Assembly (NCBI RefSeq): GCF_020734105.1
Contig: NZ_JAJAFR010000018.1
Span: 1-64,000 of the forward strand
From: Alkalihalobacillus deserti
GTDB lineage: Bacteria; Bacillota; Bacilli; Bacillales; Bacillaceae_D
Direction: 5' to 3'
Length of the DNA: 64,000 nucleotides
Below, piece after piece: positions 9,075-19,019 of the stretch (the first letter of the stretch is position 1; the number at the start of each line of letters is the position of its first letter). The notes under the pieces were generated by a model that was not told the origin of the DNA, did not search any database, and saw nothing but the letters and a program-made list of their open reading frames with translations. The position numbers were made by a program, and so were the translations under genes.

Positions 9075-9927
9075 CGCTCCAATCTGGTCGAACAGGGATT
9101 AAGGCAAATTGACCGTTTTCTTCAGTTGCCCCTACACTCTCGGCAAACCACTGAACAATTTTAGTTTTACCTGTGCCTGATATACCAGATAAGATGGCAA
9201 AAGGCTTGGTTTTTAAGGAGAGAAAGAAATTGGTGACTTCTTCTTTTTCGTAGTAAAAGCCTTTGCTCGTTATGTAGGAATGCACATGCTCAATCACATC
9301 TCTAGAATTCATCAACTTCCCACCCTCTTCCGCAACAGGAGATACACCAGAACTCACTCCATCATACTGTCTCTTTAAAGCGATATACTCCTCGTAATAG
9401 GAAGTCATCTTTTCTAAATCCTGAACAAGTTCCGCTTCAGAAGGCATCTCATCAACTGAGTATTGAATATAAGCAGCTGTTGAATTCGCATAATCGCGTG
9501 CACGCTTGGATGGACCAAGATCAATCTGGTCATCCTTTCTTACCTTTGGATCCATATCAATCTTAGAGCGAATCTCTAGGTTGATTGCCGCCATTTCTTC
9601 TTTCGTTGTTTCCGTCACTCCTTGCGCCAACGTTAAGTAAAGCTTTTTCATATCCTCACTAAACAGATAAACGATGTAATAGCCACGCTGTGTTGAAGTG
9701 GTAATTGCATTGTTCATAATCGCAACCCATGGAACGATCGCCCAGTTTCCTTGTCCAACAGAACCGGTTACTGTGTAGATTGAGTGGATAAATGGTAGGC
9801 TCCTAATCTCGTTAGGTACCTCGTTTCGAAGGACAGAGCCCATTGGGTTGCCTGCGAAGGATTGTTGTCTGGTTTCTATGTAGTTGTTCATGATATGTAA
9901 GAATTGATTGCGGAGGTTGGTGGTCAT
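8956..9927 (-). pseudogene. McrB-like protein, N-terminal domain plus Walker A
   Basis: Residues 1 to about 190 match the MrcB N-terminal (DUF3578-like) domain that senses DNA in this restriction family. GISGTGKT near residue 247 is the Walker A loop, and RPDWSDGSDLLGYTDIKGEF precedes the frameshift. After about residue 303 the reading is out of frame (RSFDKCVEK onward). The ATG has an AAGGAGC ribosome site 10 nt upstream. With the downstream piece it would make a protein of about 570 residues. Both partners of this restriction system are broken, so it is probably inactive unless the breaks are assembly errors. Confidence 0.82.
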
Positions 9928-10044
9928 GGTTGTTTGCTCCTTCTTTTATCGATTTTAAATGAGTTAAAATAGACTCCCATTTAAAGGGTATAGTTCATTT
10001 CACCTTCAAAAATAGAGCATACTACATGTATTCCACTCTTCAAT

Positions 10045-10668
10045 TTAACTTGTTTTTATCATTTCATCTAAATAATAGCCTTGATAATGCATTAAATTGC
10101 CAGAATGGTACTTGTAATTTTTCCAAATTCCTAAACTAACAGCTATTTGTAAAATTATGATTAATGTTGTAAATAGAGTGAATTCAGCATAAAGTACTAC
10201 CCAACCACTAGATAATAGTATTGTAAAAAACATACTAAACAATAATGTTCCTAAACTATGGATTAAAGTTAACCTATCCCTATAACGCTCTTTTATTTCG
10301 GCCCTAACAGATTCTGTTTGCTTATTAATCAAATTATCCCACTTATATTCAATAAAAAAATACTTATCTTTATCATTCATTTCATTCCACTTTAAGGGAT
10401 AAGGAAAATTTTCTACTTTTCCTGTTATTTCTTTAATTTTAATTTTTCTAATTGTCCAAAAAATAGCAAAATAAAGTTCATGTAGCAAATAACCTAAGGG
10501 TACCCCTATACTTGCAAGTATTGCAGTAATACTTAAAGACTTAAATGCATCTTTTTCCATGATATAAGTTACTGTTCCTGGATCTGTAATAGTAATAACA
10601 CCTAGTAACCACGCCATAAGAATCCAGCCTGGTATTCCCCATCTAACTATTTTACTTCCTTGAACCAT
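10045..10668 (-). CDS. membrane protein of unknown function
   Basis: The protein of about 207 residues has four hydrophobic segments: two near the N-terminus (about 10-28 and 45-65) and two in the second half (about 140-160 and 165-185). The charged linker between is rich in Lys, Asp and Glu. The ATG at 10668 is preferred over the in-frame GTG codons because AAGGTG stands 8 nt upstream. It lies between two restriction loci on the same strand, so a link to defence is possible but unproven. Confidence 0.7.
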   Translation of the reverse strand: MVQGSKIVRWGIPGWILMAWLLGVITITDPGTVTYIMEKDAFKSLSITAILASIGVPLGYLLHELYFAIFWTIRKIKIKEITGKVENFPYPLKWNEMNDKDKYFFIEYKWDNLINKQTESVRAEIKERYRDRLTLIHSLGTLLFSMFFTILLSSGWVVLYAEFTLFTTLIIILQIAVSLGIWKNYKYHSGNLMHYQGYYLDEMIKTS

Positions 10669-10798
10669 GCACACCACACCTTATTGTTAATTATTTAACT
10701 AATTTCATGAAAAAACCACCCATAAGCGAGTGGCTCTCAACTATAATTATCATCCTTTTTAATAAATCTTTTAATTGTTTGATATAAAATTATAAAAC

Positions 10799-12550
10799 TT
10801 AGTAATATCTCCAAATTGTTAATGCTTCATTTGCCATTCTTTGCTGACGTGTTGTAATTGCTCCAAAATCCCAAATCTTTTGGGATGCATATAACTCTCT
10901 TGGATAGGACAAGCCTGAGTCTTTGTAAATTGGCTTCTTATCTGAAAAGTCTTTATTACTAACTTTTTGGTTTAAATCACTTTCTAAGATAATCAAATTC
11001 CCCAATCTATAAACAAAGTCCTTATATTCTGGATTATTCCTCACATGATTCCACTCTGCTAAACGTCTAGCAGCCTGTGAAGGTTTTTTAGGCATTATAT
11101 GTTCTACATGTTGTGACGGACTATGCGGTAAAGGAACAACCCCAGTCATCCTTTGCCTTTCTAAATTCTCCAAAATATAAAATGCTATATTATTCGATTT
11201 TGTTGAAAAGTTAATGAAGTCTGTAAGAAACTCCTGATCTGATGTTAATTGTTCCATGTAATTAATAGTATCCTCTAGTGTCCGATTAGAATTTCTCAAA
11301 GCCTCCGACATTTGCCCAATTTCCTTTTCAAGATTCTCCACCGAGTTTTTTCCTAAAGTAAAAAATCTAAAACAAAAAACTAATGTTGCATTAACAAGCC
11401 TCTCAAAATTAACTTCTTCATTATTAAATAGAACTGCACCAGTTAATAACAAGGGTAATGAATGTGTTATATCTAATGCCTTAAAAGCTGTTAACTTTTT
11501 TGTTATTTGCTCATTCCAGTGCGAGGCTCCAAGTAAATTTATTCTCGCATACCAAATCGATTCATCTTTCAATTGTTCTAAGTATTGTATTGAATCTACT
11601 TTAGCAATTAAATTACTAATAACTTTAAACAGACTTACCTTTTTTACCGGTCCGTGAACAGAAGCATATTGAAAACGCAAATAGTCTGTTAAATCTTCAG
11701 AATCTATATTTTCAATGATAGTATCCCATTTTTGCTTAATGCTGTCTCTTCTGTGCTCTTCTACAGATTTAAAAATTTCATTTTTAATAATATCTGAATC
11801 AGTTAGGTCTTTTCCTCTATTATTTATAGTGCCGAATATTGTATATGCTGTTTCTCTGTCTCTAACCCTAATTTCAAGAACAGTAAATAACCTAATGAAT
11901 GTACTTATATAACATTTCAATTTTTCATGTAAAATTTCTTGAGTAATGTTTTCTGGAAATTCAATCGATAATTGCTCAAGGAAAAAATTATAAGCTTCTT
12001 TAAGCCTCTGCCTAGATGAAGGAGGATTTTGCTTTCCAATAGGATGAATTCTTAGGTAATTTTCTCTGTCAGTATCACATTTTGATAAAACTATGTAATT
12101 TTTATATAGGTCATTTACAGTGCTGTCCAAATAAAGTCTTTGCTCAAAAGGTTGGTCGTAATCATTCCTTTGAAGTAATGGAGTAATTATTGAGCTAATC
12201 CCAGATTTCTCAGTTTGATTATTTAAACGAAACGATACTTCAAGTAATACTTTTAAAAAAATTGTACTTACCGTTAACCTTTGCTGACCATCAGTGATTT
12301 CAAACTCATTACTAGATTCTGTTAGAAGAATTGTTCCAAAGAAATGAGGCTTCACTTCTAACTTTTGCACAAGATTAGGAGTGTAAGCATTTTCGAATGT
12401 ATTCTTAAAATCAATCCAAAATTGTTCCAATTCATCTAGGGTCCAAGCAAAATTCCGTTGATAATCAGGGACTCTGAATACTCTGTTTTCATTAGTTAGA
12501 ATTGATTTAATGTTATGTTCCTTCGCAATAAAATAATCTCTCGGTTCCAC
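10799..12550 (-). CDS. GmrSD-type single-chain modification-dependent nuclease (DUF262 + DUF1524)
   Basis: The N-terminal half is a DUF262 (ParB/Srx-like NTPase) domain with VPDYQRNFAW and, near residue 88, ITDGQQRL, the DGQQR nucleotide-handling motif. The C-terminal part is a DUF1524 HNH-type nuclease with HVEHIMPKK near residue 483 and RLGNLIILESDLNQKV. In GmrSD and BrxU these two domains cut DNA carrying modified bases, such as glucosylated hydroxymethylcytosine. Here they are fused in 583 residues with both motifs intact. The GTG start is supported by TTGGAGG. It is divergent from the dnd operon, so it sits at the left edge of the defence island as an independent type IV-like weapon. Confidence 0.85.
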   Translation of the reverse strand: MEPRDYFIAKEHNIKSILTNENRVFRVPDYQRNFAWTLDELEQFWIDFKNTFENAYTPNLVQKLEVKPHFFGTILLTESSNEFEITDGQQRLTVSTIFLKVLLEVSFRLNNQTEKSGISSIITPLLQRNDYDQPFEQRLYLDSTVNDLYKNYIVLSKCDTDRENYLRIHPIGKQNPPSSRQRLKEAYNFFLEQLSIEFPENITQEILHEKLKCYISTFIRLFTVLEIRVRDRETAYTIFGTINNRGKDLTDSDIIKNEIFKSVEEHRRDSIKQKWDTIIENIDSEDLTDYLRFQYASVHGPVKKVSLFKVISNLIAKVDSIQYLEQLKDESIWYARINLLGASHWNEQITKKLTAFKALDITHSLPLLLTGAVLFNNEEVNFERLVNATLVFCFRFFTLGKNSVENLEKEIGQMSEALRNSNRTLEDTINYMEQLTSDQEFLTDFINFSTKSNNIAFYILENLERQRMTGVVPLPHSPSQHVEHIMPKKPSQAARRLAEWNHVRNNPEYKDFVYRLGNLIILESDLNQKVSNKDFSDKKPIYKDSGLSYPRELYASQKIWDFGAITTRQQRMANEALTIWRYY

Positions 12551-12764
12551 TATATTATACCTCCAAAATTTAATCCAATAACATCTTACTATTAATTACC
12601 AATTATATCATTAATAACCTAATGTTTTTAAAAATTAATTTACTTAACTCGACAGAGAGTGAAATGTTAACCTATTATTTCAAAGTCAAAATTCAAAGTC
12701 GTCTTATTAGAAAGAAATTTATAATATTCCCTGTTAGATTTCTACAAAAACCAATGCAATTCGC

Positions 12765-12793
12765 TTGAACTTGTCTCTATTCTTATATATTAT
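12765..12793 (+). promoter_or_regulatory. promoter of the dnd operon
   Basis: -35 TTGAAC (12765-12770), 17-nt spacer and -10 TATTAT (12788-12793) lie about 40 nt ahead of the dndB start, the only sigma-A-like candidate noticed in this divergent spacer. Confidence 0.55.
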
Positions 12794-12805
12794 AAAGTTA
12801 TAAAA

Positions 12806-12817
12806 TTACGTACGTAA
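12806..12817 (+). promoter_or_regulatory. palindromic candidate operator of the dnd operon
   Basis: TTACGTACGTAA is a perfect 12-bp palindrome between the -10 box and the dndB ribosome site, in the initially transcribed region. DndB homologues repress their own operon in Salmonella, so DndB autoregulation at this site is a reasonable guess, but no binding motif is known for this lineage. Confidence 0.4.
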
Positions 12818-12832
12818 AAAGGGTGGATGTAT

Positions 12833-13927
12833 ATGAACTCAGCATTTAGTTATAATTTTCCTGCTTTAAAAGGTGTACAAGGTGGAAAAGAGTATTATGT
12901 TGTTATGGTCCCTTTAAGGCTTATCCCGAAAATCTTTCTATTTGATGAAGAAGAAATACCACCTGAGCACCGCTCTCAGAGAATTCTAAACAAATCTCGA
13001 GTACCTGATATAGCTAATTATATGCTCGAAAATTCTAAGGAATATGTCTTCTCTTCATTAACTGCATCCATAGATGGGCAGATACAATTTGAAGCATTTA
13101 GTGATAATCCAAACTTTAAAGATTTAGGCAATTTAATAGTTTCACTTGATTCAAAATTTCTTATAAATGATGGACAGCATCGCCGTGCTGCTATTGAAGA
13201 AGCATTAAAGATATCACCAGAACTTGGAGAAGAAACAATTTCAGTAGTCTTCTACCACGATCACGGTTTATCTAAATCACAGCAAATTTTTGCAGACTTA
13301 AATCGACATGCTGTCAATACCACTTCTTCCATAGGTATCCTTTATGACCACCGTGACCAACTGGCTATGTTAACTAAAGAAATCATATCAGATACACCAT
13401 TACTTGCACGCTATACCGACAAAGAACGTGTTTCACTTTCAAAGAATTCACCGAAGCTATTTGCTTTAAATCATATTTTTAATACGAATCAGAAGCTCCT
13501 AGGGAAAAAGAAGGGTGAGTTCATATCTGAACAAGAAAAATCATTCTTGAAAGAATTCTGGGACACACTTACTAACTCTATGACTGAATGGAAACAAGTA
13601 CTAGATAAAGAACTAAACCCCAGAGAACTTAGGGCCAATTACATTGTTGGACATGGTGTATTCCTTGAAGCCATAGGGATTGTGGGGCATTACCTTTACT
13701 TTAATCATCCATCTGATTGGAAAAAATATATCGATAAATTAGGCTATATTGATTGGAATCGAAGTAACAGCAAAGATTGGATGGGACGGGCTTACGGTCA
13801 AACTGGTAGAATTAATAAGACTAACCAAACGATCACATTAACTTCTAACCTAATCAAACTGAAATTATCTCTTCCGCTAACTGAACAAGAGGAAGAAATG
13901 GAAAATCTATTAAAACAAGGTGTGTAA
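12833..13927 (+). CDS. dndB: DndB, DGQHR-domain regulator of DNA phosphorothioation
   Basis: The protein of about 364 residues has the diagnostic INDGQHRRAAIEEAL motif near residue 115, plus NLIVSLDSKFL before it and FADLNRHAVNT after it, as in DndB/DGQHR proteins. In characterised systems DndB is not required for sulfur insertion but sets its extent and represses the operon. The ATG at 12833 is preferred to the ATG at 12827 because AAAGGGTGG stands 6 nt ahead. It is the first gene of the plus-strand operon, and its stop lies 3 nt before dndC. Confidence 0.9.
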   Translation: MNSAFSYNFPALKGVQGGKEYYVVMVPLRLIPKIFLFDEEEIPPEHRSQRILNKSRVPDIANYMLENSKEYVFSSLTASIDGQIQFEAFSDNPNFKDLGNLIVSLDSKFLINDGQHRRAAIEEALKISPELGEETISVVFYHDHGLSKSQQIFADLNRHAVNTTSSIGILYDHRDQLAMLTKEIISDTPLLARYTDKERVSLSKNSPKLFALNHIFNTNQKLLGKKKGEFISEQEKSFLKEFWDTLTNSMTEWKQVLDKELNPRELRANYIVGHGVFLEAIGIVGHYLYFNHPSDWKKYIDKLGYIDWNRSNSKDWMGRAYGQTGRINKTNQTITLTSNLIKLKLSLPLTEQEEEMENLLKQGV

Positions 13928-13930
13928 TAT

Positions 13931-15496
13931 ATGATAAATAATTTGATATCTAATATGATAAATAAAGACTTCCCTATAGTGGATGAAGCTAAAAAACTAA
14001 TACAAGAAATGTATTTAGAAGATCCCCGTCCATGGGTTGTTGGCTATAGCGGTGGAAAAGACTCTACGGTCGTCGTTCAATTAGTGTTTGAAGCTCTCTC
14101 TGATTTACCTAAAGAAAAACTTCATAAAAAAATATACGTAATCTCTTCAGATACACTTGTTGAGACTCCTTTAATTATTTCGTCTATTAACAATACATTA
14201 AGAAGAGTGCAAGACCAGGCCTTAAAATTAGGATTACCTATCGAAACACATAAAGTAAAGCCGCCAGCTGAAAAATCTTTTTGGGCAAATATAATAGGTA
14301 AAGGTTATCCTTCGCCTAATCAAAAGTTTCGTTGGTGTACCGATCGATTGAAGATTGAACCAGCAAACCAATTTATTTTAGATAAAGTATCCTCTTTCGG
14401 TGAAGTTATCATGGTGTTAGGTGTTCGTGATGATGAAAGTGCTACAAGAGCTAATGTTATGAAGTCACATACAGTTGAAGGTAAAGTCTTAATGAGACAT
14501 TCAACCTTATCTAATGCTTTTGTATTCGCACCTATTCGCAATTTTTCATTAGATGATGTTTGGAGCTATTTATTGAACTATGAATCTCCTTGGGGTGACG
14601 ACAATCATGCTCTTAATAAACTTTACCAAGATTCATCTAGTGGTGAGTGCCCTCTCGTTGTTGATAAAACAATTAAAGAAAGTGCAGGCTCTTGCGGTAA
14701 CAGCCGATTTGGATGTTGGACATGTACTGTTGTGACAGAGGATAAAGCACTTAATGGTTTTATTGAGAGCGGTGAAGACTGGATGCTTCCCCTTCTTGAA
14801 TTCCGAAATTGGCTTGCAGACATTCGTGATGTTCGTTCTTACAGACAAAAATATAGAATGAATGGTCAAGTTTATTTTAGAGATGTTCGTATTGAAACAA
14901 TCGACGGAGAAGATTTTGTTCTTATTCCTAAAAAATCAAGAAGAAAAGAAGAAATAATCCGTTTAGACACATTTACTATTGTTGAGAAATCAGCACTTAA
15001 AGAGTATTTAATTGAACATAATATCGACCTCTCAAGTAGTGATGAACCTAATATCCTTATTAGAGATGAAGATAAGTATCAGCGATTAGGAGTAGGACCA
15101 TTTACAATGGAAGCACGTGAGTTGATCTTACGTAAGCTTTTAGAGGTTCAACGTGATTTAAAACACCCTACTGAACAAAATCACGAATTAATCAGTGAAG
15201 ATGAATTAAAGGTAATCAGACGTAGCTGGTTAGAAAACGGAGAATTTGAAGATCGAGTTCCTCAGATTTTCCGAGAGGTAATGGGATATGATTTAGAATG
15301 GGAATATGATGACCGTCCGTTATTTGATGCTGAACAGATTACTGACTTAGAGCTTCTGTCCGAAGAAATGAATGTTGACATGAAATTATTAAAGAAACTT
15401 ATTGCAATAGAAAAAGGCTATAACGGTTATAAAATACGACGTGGAATTGGCCAAGAGCTCGAAAAAGCGTTAAAACAAGATTATTTACACCTATAA
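13931..15496 (+). CDS. dndC: DndC, PAPS-reductase-like Fe-S ATPase for phosphorothioation
   Basis: The 521-residue protein carries the PP-loop VGYSGGKDSTVVVQL (about 36-50) used to activate the DNA backbone by adenylation. Clustered cysteines (FRWCTDR about 137, GECPLV about 238, SCGNSRFGCWTC about 253-264) probably hold a 4Fe-4S cluster. It acts with DndD and DndE, receiving sulfur from DndA. The last 50 residues (LELLSEEMNVDMKLLKKLI ... RRGIGQELEKAL) look like a separate helical module resembling the small protein at 19020-19208 of the same operon. The gene is intact. Confidence 0.94.
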   Translation: MINNLISNMINKDFPIVDEAKKLIQEMYLEDPRPWVVGYSGGKDSTVVVQLVFEALSDLPKEKLHKKIYVISSDTLVETPLIISSINNTLRRVQDQALKLGLPIETHKVKPPAEKSFWANIIGKGYPSPNQKFRWCTDRLKIEPANQFILDKVSSFGEVIMVLGVRDDESATRANVMKSHTVEGKVLMRHSTLSNAFVFAPIRNFSLDDVWSYLLNYESPWGDDNHALNKLYQDSSSGECPLVVDKTIKESAGSCGNSRFGCWTCTVVTEDKALNGFIESGEDWMLPLLEFRNWLADIRDVRSYRQKYRMNGQVYFRDVRIETIDGEDFVLIPKKSRRKEEIIRLDTFTIVEKSALKEYLIEHNIDLSSSDEPNILIRDEDKYQRLGVGPFTMEARELILRKLLEVQRDLKHPTEQNHELISEDELKVIRRSWLENGEFEDRVPQIFREVMGYDLEWEYDDRPLFDAEQITDLELLSEEMNVDMKLLKKLIAIEKGYNGYKIRRGIGQELEKALKQDYLHL

Positions 15497-15509
15497 GGGG
15501 ACTTAAACC

Positions 15510-17495
15510 ATGCAATTAAACAAAGTAATTCTAAATAACATAGGTGCTTATAAAGGTGTACACGAAATTGATTTATCTGTATCCCCACCAAATCAAAACG
15601 TGATTTTATTTGGTGGCGAGAATGGCGCCGGTAAGACAACACTTCTTAACTCAATCCGACTTTCACTCTTTGGCGCTTTTGCTTTCGGCTATATGACTGA
15701 AAATGATAACTACTATAAACAGATCTATTCACTCTTAAATAAGTCGGCAATCCTTGAAGGAGTAGATCATTATCAAATCATTTTGGAGTTTACTGAAGTT
15801 GAGCACTATGTAAAAAATGAATATCGATTTATTCGAAGATGGCATTTAAATAATGGATCTCCTAAAGAACAGTTTACGATTATGAAAAATGGTCAGTGTC
15901 TAAATGAAGTTGATAAAGAAGCCTATCATTCTCGTTTAAAGGAGACAATTCCTCCAGAACTATTTAATATGTGTCTATTTGATGGAGAAGAAATATCAAG
16001 AATTGTAAATGATAATCGTCTCTCCGATTACTTAAAGGCTTCAGCTAAAGTTCTTTTTAATTTGCATCTTTTTGAAGCACTTGAAAGTGACTTATCACAA
16101 TATATTAAACAAGCACAAATGGAAAAACAATTGTCTCAAGACGAAGAAGATATTTACAAACTTGATGAAGAGATTCTAAGTTTCTATCGTGACTATGAGA
16201 AATTTATAGAAGAAGAACAACAGATTCAAAGTCAAATTGTAACTCTTGAAGAGAAATCTGAGGAACTAAAGAAACAATTTGACCTTAATGGTGGTCTTGT
16301 AAAGGAAGAACGCGAATCCCTTCAATCTAAAGTAAATGACATTGAAAACCAACGTAAACATAACTCTGAGAAAATGAGAGACTTTATTTCTACAGAACTT
16401 CCTTTGTTTTTGTCTAGAGACTTGTTCTTTGATGTAAAACAGCAAATGGATCTAGAATATTCTTTCGAGTTACACGACCAACTGTCTCAAAAGTTAACAG
16501 ATGAAAAGATGGCTGAACTTGTAAGTGGTATCGTAAATGGATCTACAGAACATACAACTGAGTTGAAATCACGTTTTCTAGCTTTGTTTCCAAAGCCAGA
16601 TTCAGACTTAATACACCGGGCTTCCTTTACTCAAAGAAGTGAAATTCAATCAACCGTAACTGAATTAGAAAGATTAAATATTAACTCGTATATAGAATTG
16701 ATTGAAGAGAATCAACGTCTTCTAGAAGAAGCTAGAGCTCTTCGTAAGAAGATTGAGATTAATGATTCAACACATGACTTTAAAGATATTATTTTTGAAA
16801 TCGAAGATATATCTAAAGACGTAACTAACTTACAACAAAAATTATCGTCAATTGAAATGGATCGAGAGTCATTAGGACATAATATTGCTGAAATAGAAAA
16901 GACTCGTGACAGTAAAAAAGAACAATTGCTTGCTAGTGCAAAAGCAACAAACTCATTCGCTATCGCTCATAAAGTACAATTATTAAGTGAACAATTTCGT
17001 ATTCAACAACTTCAGAAAAAGTTACAGCATGTCCAAATTGAAGCTACCAGAATGTTAAATGACCTTATGAGAAAAAAAGATTATGTCACAGCTGTTAATA
17101 TTGATCCAAAAACATTCAATGTAACTCTGTATAACAATAATAAACAGGAAATCTTAAAAGATCGCTTATCATCTGGTGAAAAAGAAATCCTGTTATTATC
17201 TATCGTTTGGGCAATGTTTAAATGTTCTCGAATTAAACTGCCGTTTATTTTCGATACATTACTTGGACGTTTAGACAAAACTCACAAACAAACAGTTCTA
17301 TCAAAACTGATTCCTACTTGCAGTGATCAAGTTATTATCTTAAGTACTGATTCTGAAATCGACAAAACTCACTACGATATCGTAAAACCATACATTGCAA
17401 AAGAATATACTCTAGACTTTGTTATATCAGAGGAAAGTGTAGCTATTCATAATCGATATTTTGAACTTTCTCAAACCGAGGTGGCAGTTAAATGA
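15510..17495 (+). CDS. dndD: DndD, SMC-like ATPase of DNA phosphorothioation (copy 1)
   Basis: This 661-residue protein has an SMC/Rad50 layout: Walker A GGENGAGKTTLL near residue 36, the DndD hallmark CLFDGEEISRIV near 159, a long coiled-coil middle (about 190-520), an ABC signature SSGEKEILLLS near 552, and Walker B LPFIFDTLLGRLD near 577. DndD ATPase is thought to alter or nick DNA so that DndC can insert sulfur. AAGGGGAC precedes the ATG. It overlaps dndE by ATGA, so the two are translationally coupled. Confidence 0.93.
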   Translation: MQLNKVILNNIGAYKGVHEIDLSVSPPNQNVILFGGENGAGKTTLLNSIRLSLFGAFAFGYMTENDNYYKQIYSLLNKSAILEGVDHYQIILEFTEVEHYVKNEYRFIRRWHLNNGSPKEQFTIMKNGQCLNEVDKEAYHSRLKETIPPELFNMCLFDGEEISRIVNDNRLSDYLKASAKVLFNLHLFEALESDLSQYIKQAQMEKQLSQDEEDIYKLDEEILSFYRDYEKFIEEEQQIQSQIVTLEEKSEELKKQFDLNGGLVKEERESLQSKVNDIENQRKHNSEKMRDFISTELPLFLSRDLFFDVKQQMDLEYSFELHDQLSQKLTDEKMAELVSGIVNGSTEHTTELKSRFLALFPKPDSDLIHRASFTQRSEIQSTVTELERLNINSYIELIEENQRLLEEARALRKKIEINDSTHDFKDIIFEIEDISKDVTNLQQKLSSIEMDRESLGHNIAEIEKTRDSKKEQLLASAKATNSFAIAHKVQLLSEQFRIQQLQKKLQHVQIEATRMLNDLMRKKDYVTAVNIDPKTFNVTLYNNNKQEILKDRLSSGEKEILLLSIVWAMFKCSRIKLPFIFDTLLGRLDKTHKQTVLSKLIPTCSDQVIILSTDSEIDKTHYDIVKPYIAKEYTLDFVISEESVAIHNRYFELSQTEVAVK

Positions 17496-17863
17496 ATTTC
17501 CGATTAAAGACCTCAAGTTATGTAGCGGATCGCTTAAAACAATTACAATCTTCTACTAACTTAACACCAAACATACTAGCAAGAATCGGTGTCTCTCTTT
17601 CATTAAAACAAGACTCTATTCCCACTCCGCCCTCTTCTGAGGCTGGCGGGCTTGAATTCAATAGAAATACGTTAACTGGTGAACACGACTACTTATACAG
17701 AGCCCTAATTGCACAACACGCTCAAAGGGAAGTTAGTGACGACGAATTCTTCCCTAACCTTTTTAACGCTCATTTAGAAAGAGGAATTAGACTCCTCTCT
17801 GGTGAATATCAACATGCCGGAAACTACGATAAATTTATTCTTAATTTACTACGCCAATCATAG
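17492..17863 (+). CDS. dndE: DndE, DNA-binding phosphorothioation protein (copy 1)
   Basis: The 123-residue product fits the usual DndE length and pattern: an N-terminal basic helix (FRLKTSSYVADRLKQLQ), a middle EFNRNTLTGEHDYLYRALI, and a final helix ERGIRLLSGEYQ. DndE tetramers bind nicked double-stranded DNA in the modification complex. It overlaps dndD by 4 nt and is followed within a few nt by dndA. Confidence 0.88.
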   Translation: MNFRLKTSSYVADRLKQLQSSTNLTPNILARIGVSLSLKQDSIPTPPSSEAGGLEFNRNTLTGEHDYLYRALIAQHAQREVSDDEFFPNLFNAHLERGIRLLSGEYQHAGNYDKFILNLLRQS

Positions 17864-17875
17864 TAGGTGACTCAG

Positions 17876-18997
17876 ATGCTCTATCTAGATAATAGTGCTA
17901 CCACACAAATGTTAGTTGAAGTTAAAGAAGCCATGCTCCCTTTCTTACTCGAAGAATTTGGAAATCCTTCGAGTAAGTATTATTCGTTAGCTATAAATGC
18001 TAAGAAAGCAACTGATAAAGCGCGTGGTCATATTGCAAAATTACTCGGTTGCGATTCGGATGAGATTATTTTCACCAGTGGCGCAACCGAGAGTAATAAT
18101 ATGATTATTAAGGGAATTGCTGATTATTATGGACAAACAAATAAACATATCATAACTTCAAAAGTGGAACATCCTTCAGTTCTTGAAACATGCCGCTACC
18201 TTGAAGGAAAAGGATTCACTGTAACATACTTAGATGTTGATTCATACGGACGTGTTAATTTAGACAAACTAAAAGAAATAATTATTCAATCTCCCCCTCT
18301 TCTTGTTTCGATTATGTGGGGAAACAATGAATTAGGATCTCTACAACCTATTGAGGAAATCGCTACTCTCTGTGTTGAACATAACGTATTCTTTCATACA
18401 GATGCCACACAGGTTGTCGGTAAAGTCTTTACTTATATGTTGAATATTAAGGGCTTAGATTTTCTTTCATGTTCAGCACATAAGTTTCACGGTCCCAAAG
18501 GAATTGGAGTTGCTGTCATTAAGAAAGACCGTAACAACCTAAAAACAAAGATTACTCCCCTCTTGCATGGTGGAGGTCAAGAAAACGATTATCGAAGTGG
18601 TACTCTTCCTGTTCATAACATAGTAGGTATGGGAAAGGCAGCGGAGTTAGCATGGATTAATTTTGATCAAAATGTTGAACATCTCAATTCATTAGAAATC
18701 CACCTCCGTTCGATTCTGAAAAGAAAATTTGGAGATGTCGTCGTGTTTAATAGCGATGATTCTGATAAAATTCCAGGCATAATTAGTGTTCAATTTAAAG
18801 GAATTAACAACGAAATGCTAATAAAAAATCTAGCTGAAGTTGTAGCTTTATCCTCAGGATCCGCTTGCAGTTCATCCAAACCAAGTCATGTATTACAAGC
18901 AATTGGGCTTAATACCGAGGGGATAAGATCGACCATCCGCTTTTCACTTTCTCCTATAGTTAAAAAAGAGGAATTGGATATATTCAATCAACTATAA
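17876..18997 (+). CDS. dndA: DndA, cysteine desulfurase
   Basis: A class V aminotransferase fold of about 373 residues has the PLP-binding lysine in SCSAHKFHGPKG (about 203) and the persulfide cysteine in LSSGSACSSSKPS (about 328). It supplies sulfur from L-cysteine, by persulfide transfer, to DndC. A GTG at 17867 is in frame, but the ATG at 17876 has AGGTGA at good spacing. Many dnd operons lack dndA and borrow IscS, so its presence makes this cluster self-sufficient. Confidence 0.93.
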   Translation: MLYLDNSATTQMLVEVKEAMLPFLLEEFGNPSSKYYSLAINAKKATDKARGHIAKLLGCDSDEIIFTSGATESNNMIIKGIADYYGQTNKHIITSKVEHPSVLETCRYLEGKGFTVTYLDVDSYGRVNLDKLKEIIIQSPPLLVSIMWGNNELGSLQPIEEIATLCVEHNVFFHTDATQVVGKVFTYMLNIKGLDFLSCSAHKFHGPKGIGVAVIKKDRNNLKTKITPLLHGGGQENDYRSGTLPVHNIVGMGKAAELAWINFDQNVEHLNSLEIHLRSILKRKFGDVVVFNSDDSDKIPGIISVQFKGINNEMLIKNLAEVVALSSGSACSSSKPSHVLQAIGLNTEGIRSTIRFSLSPIVKKEELDIFNQL

Positions 18998-19019
18998 CTA
19001 GGTTATTGGAGGAATTAGT

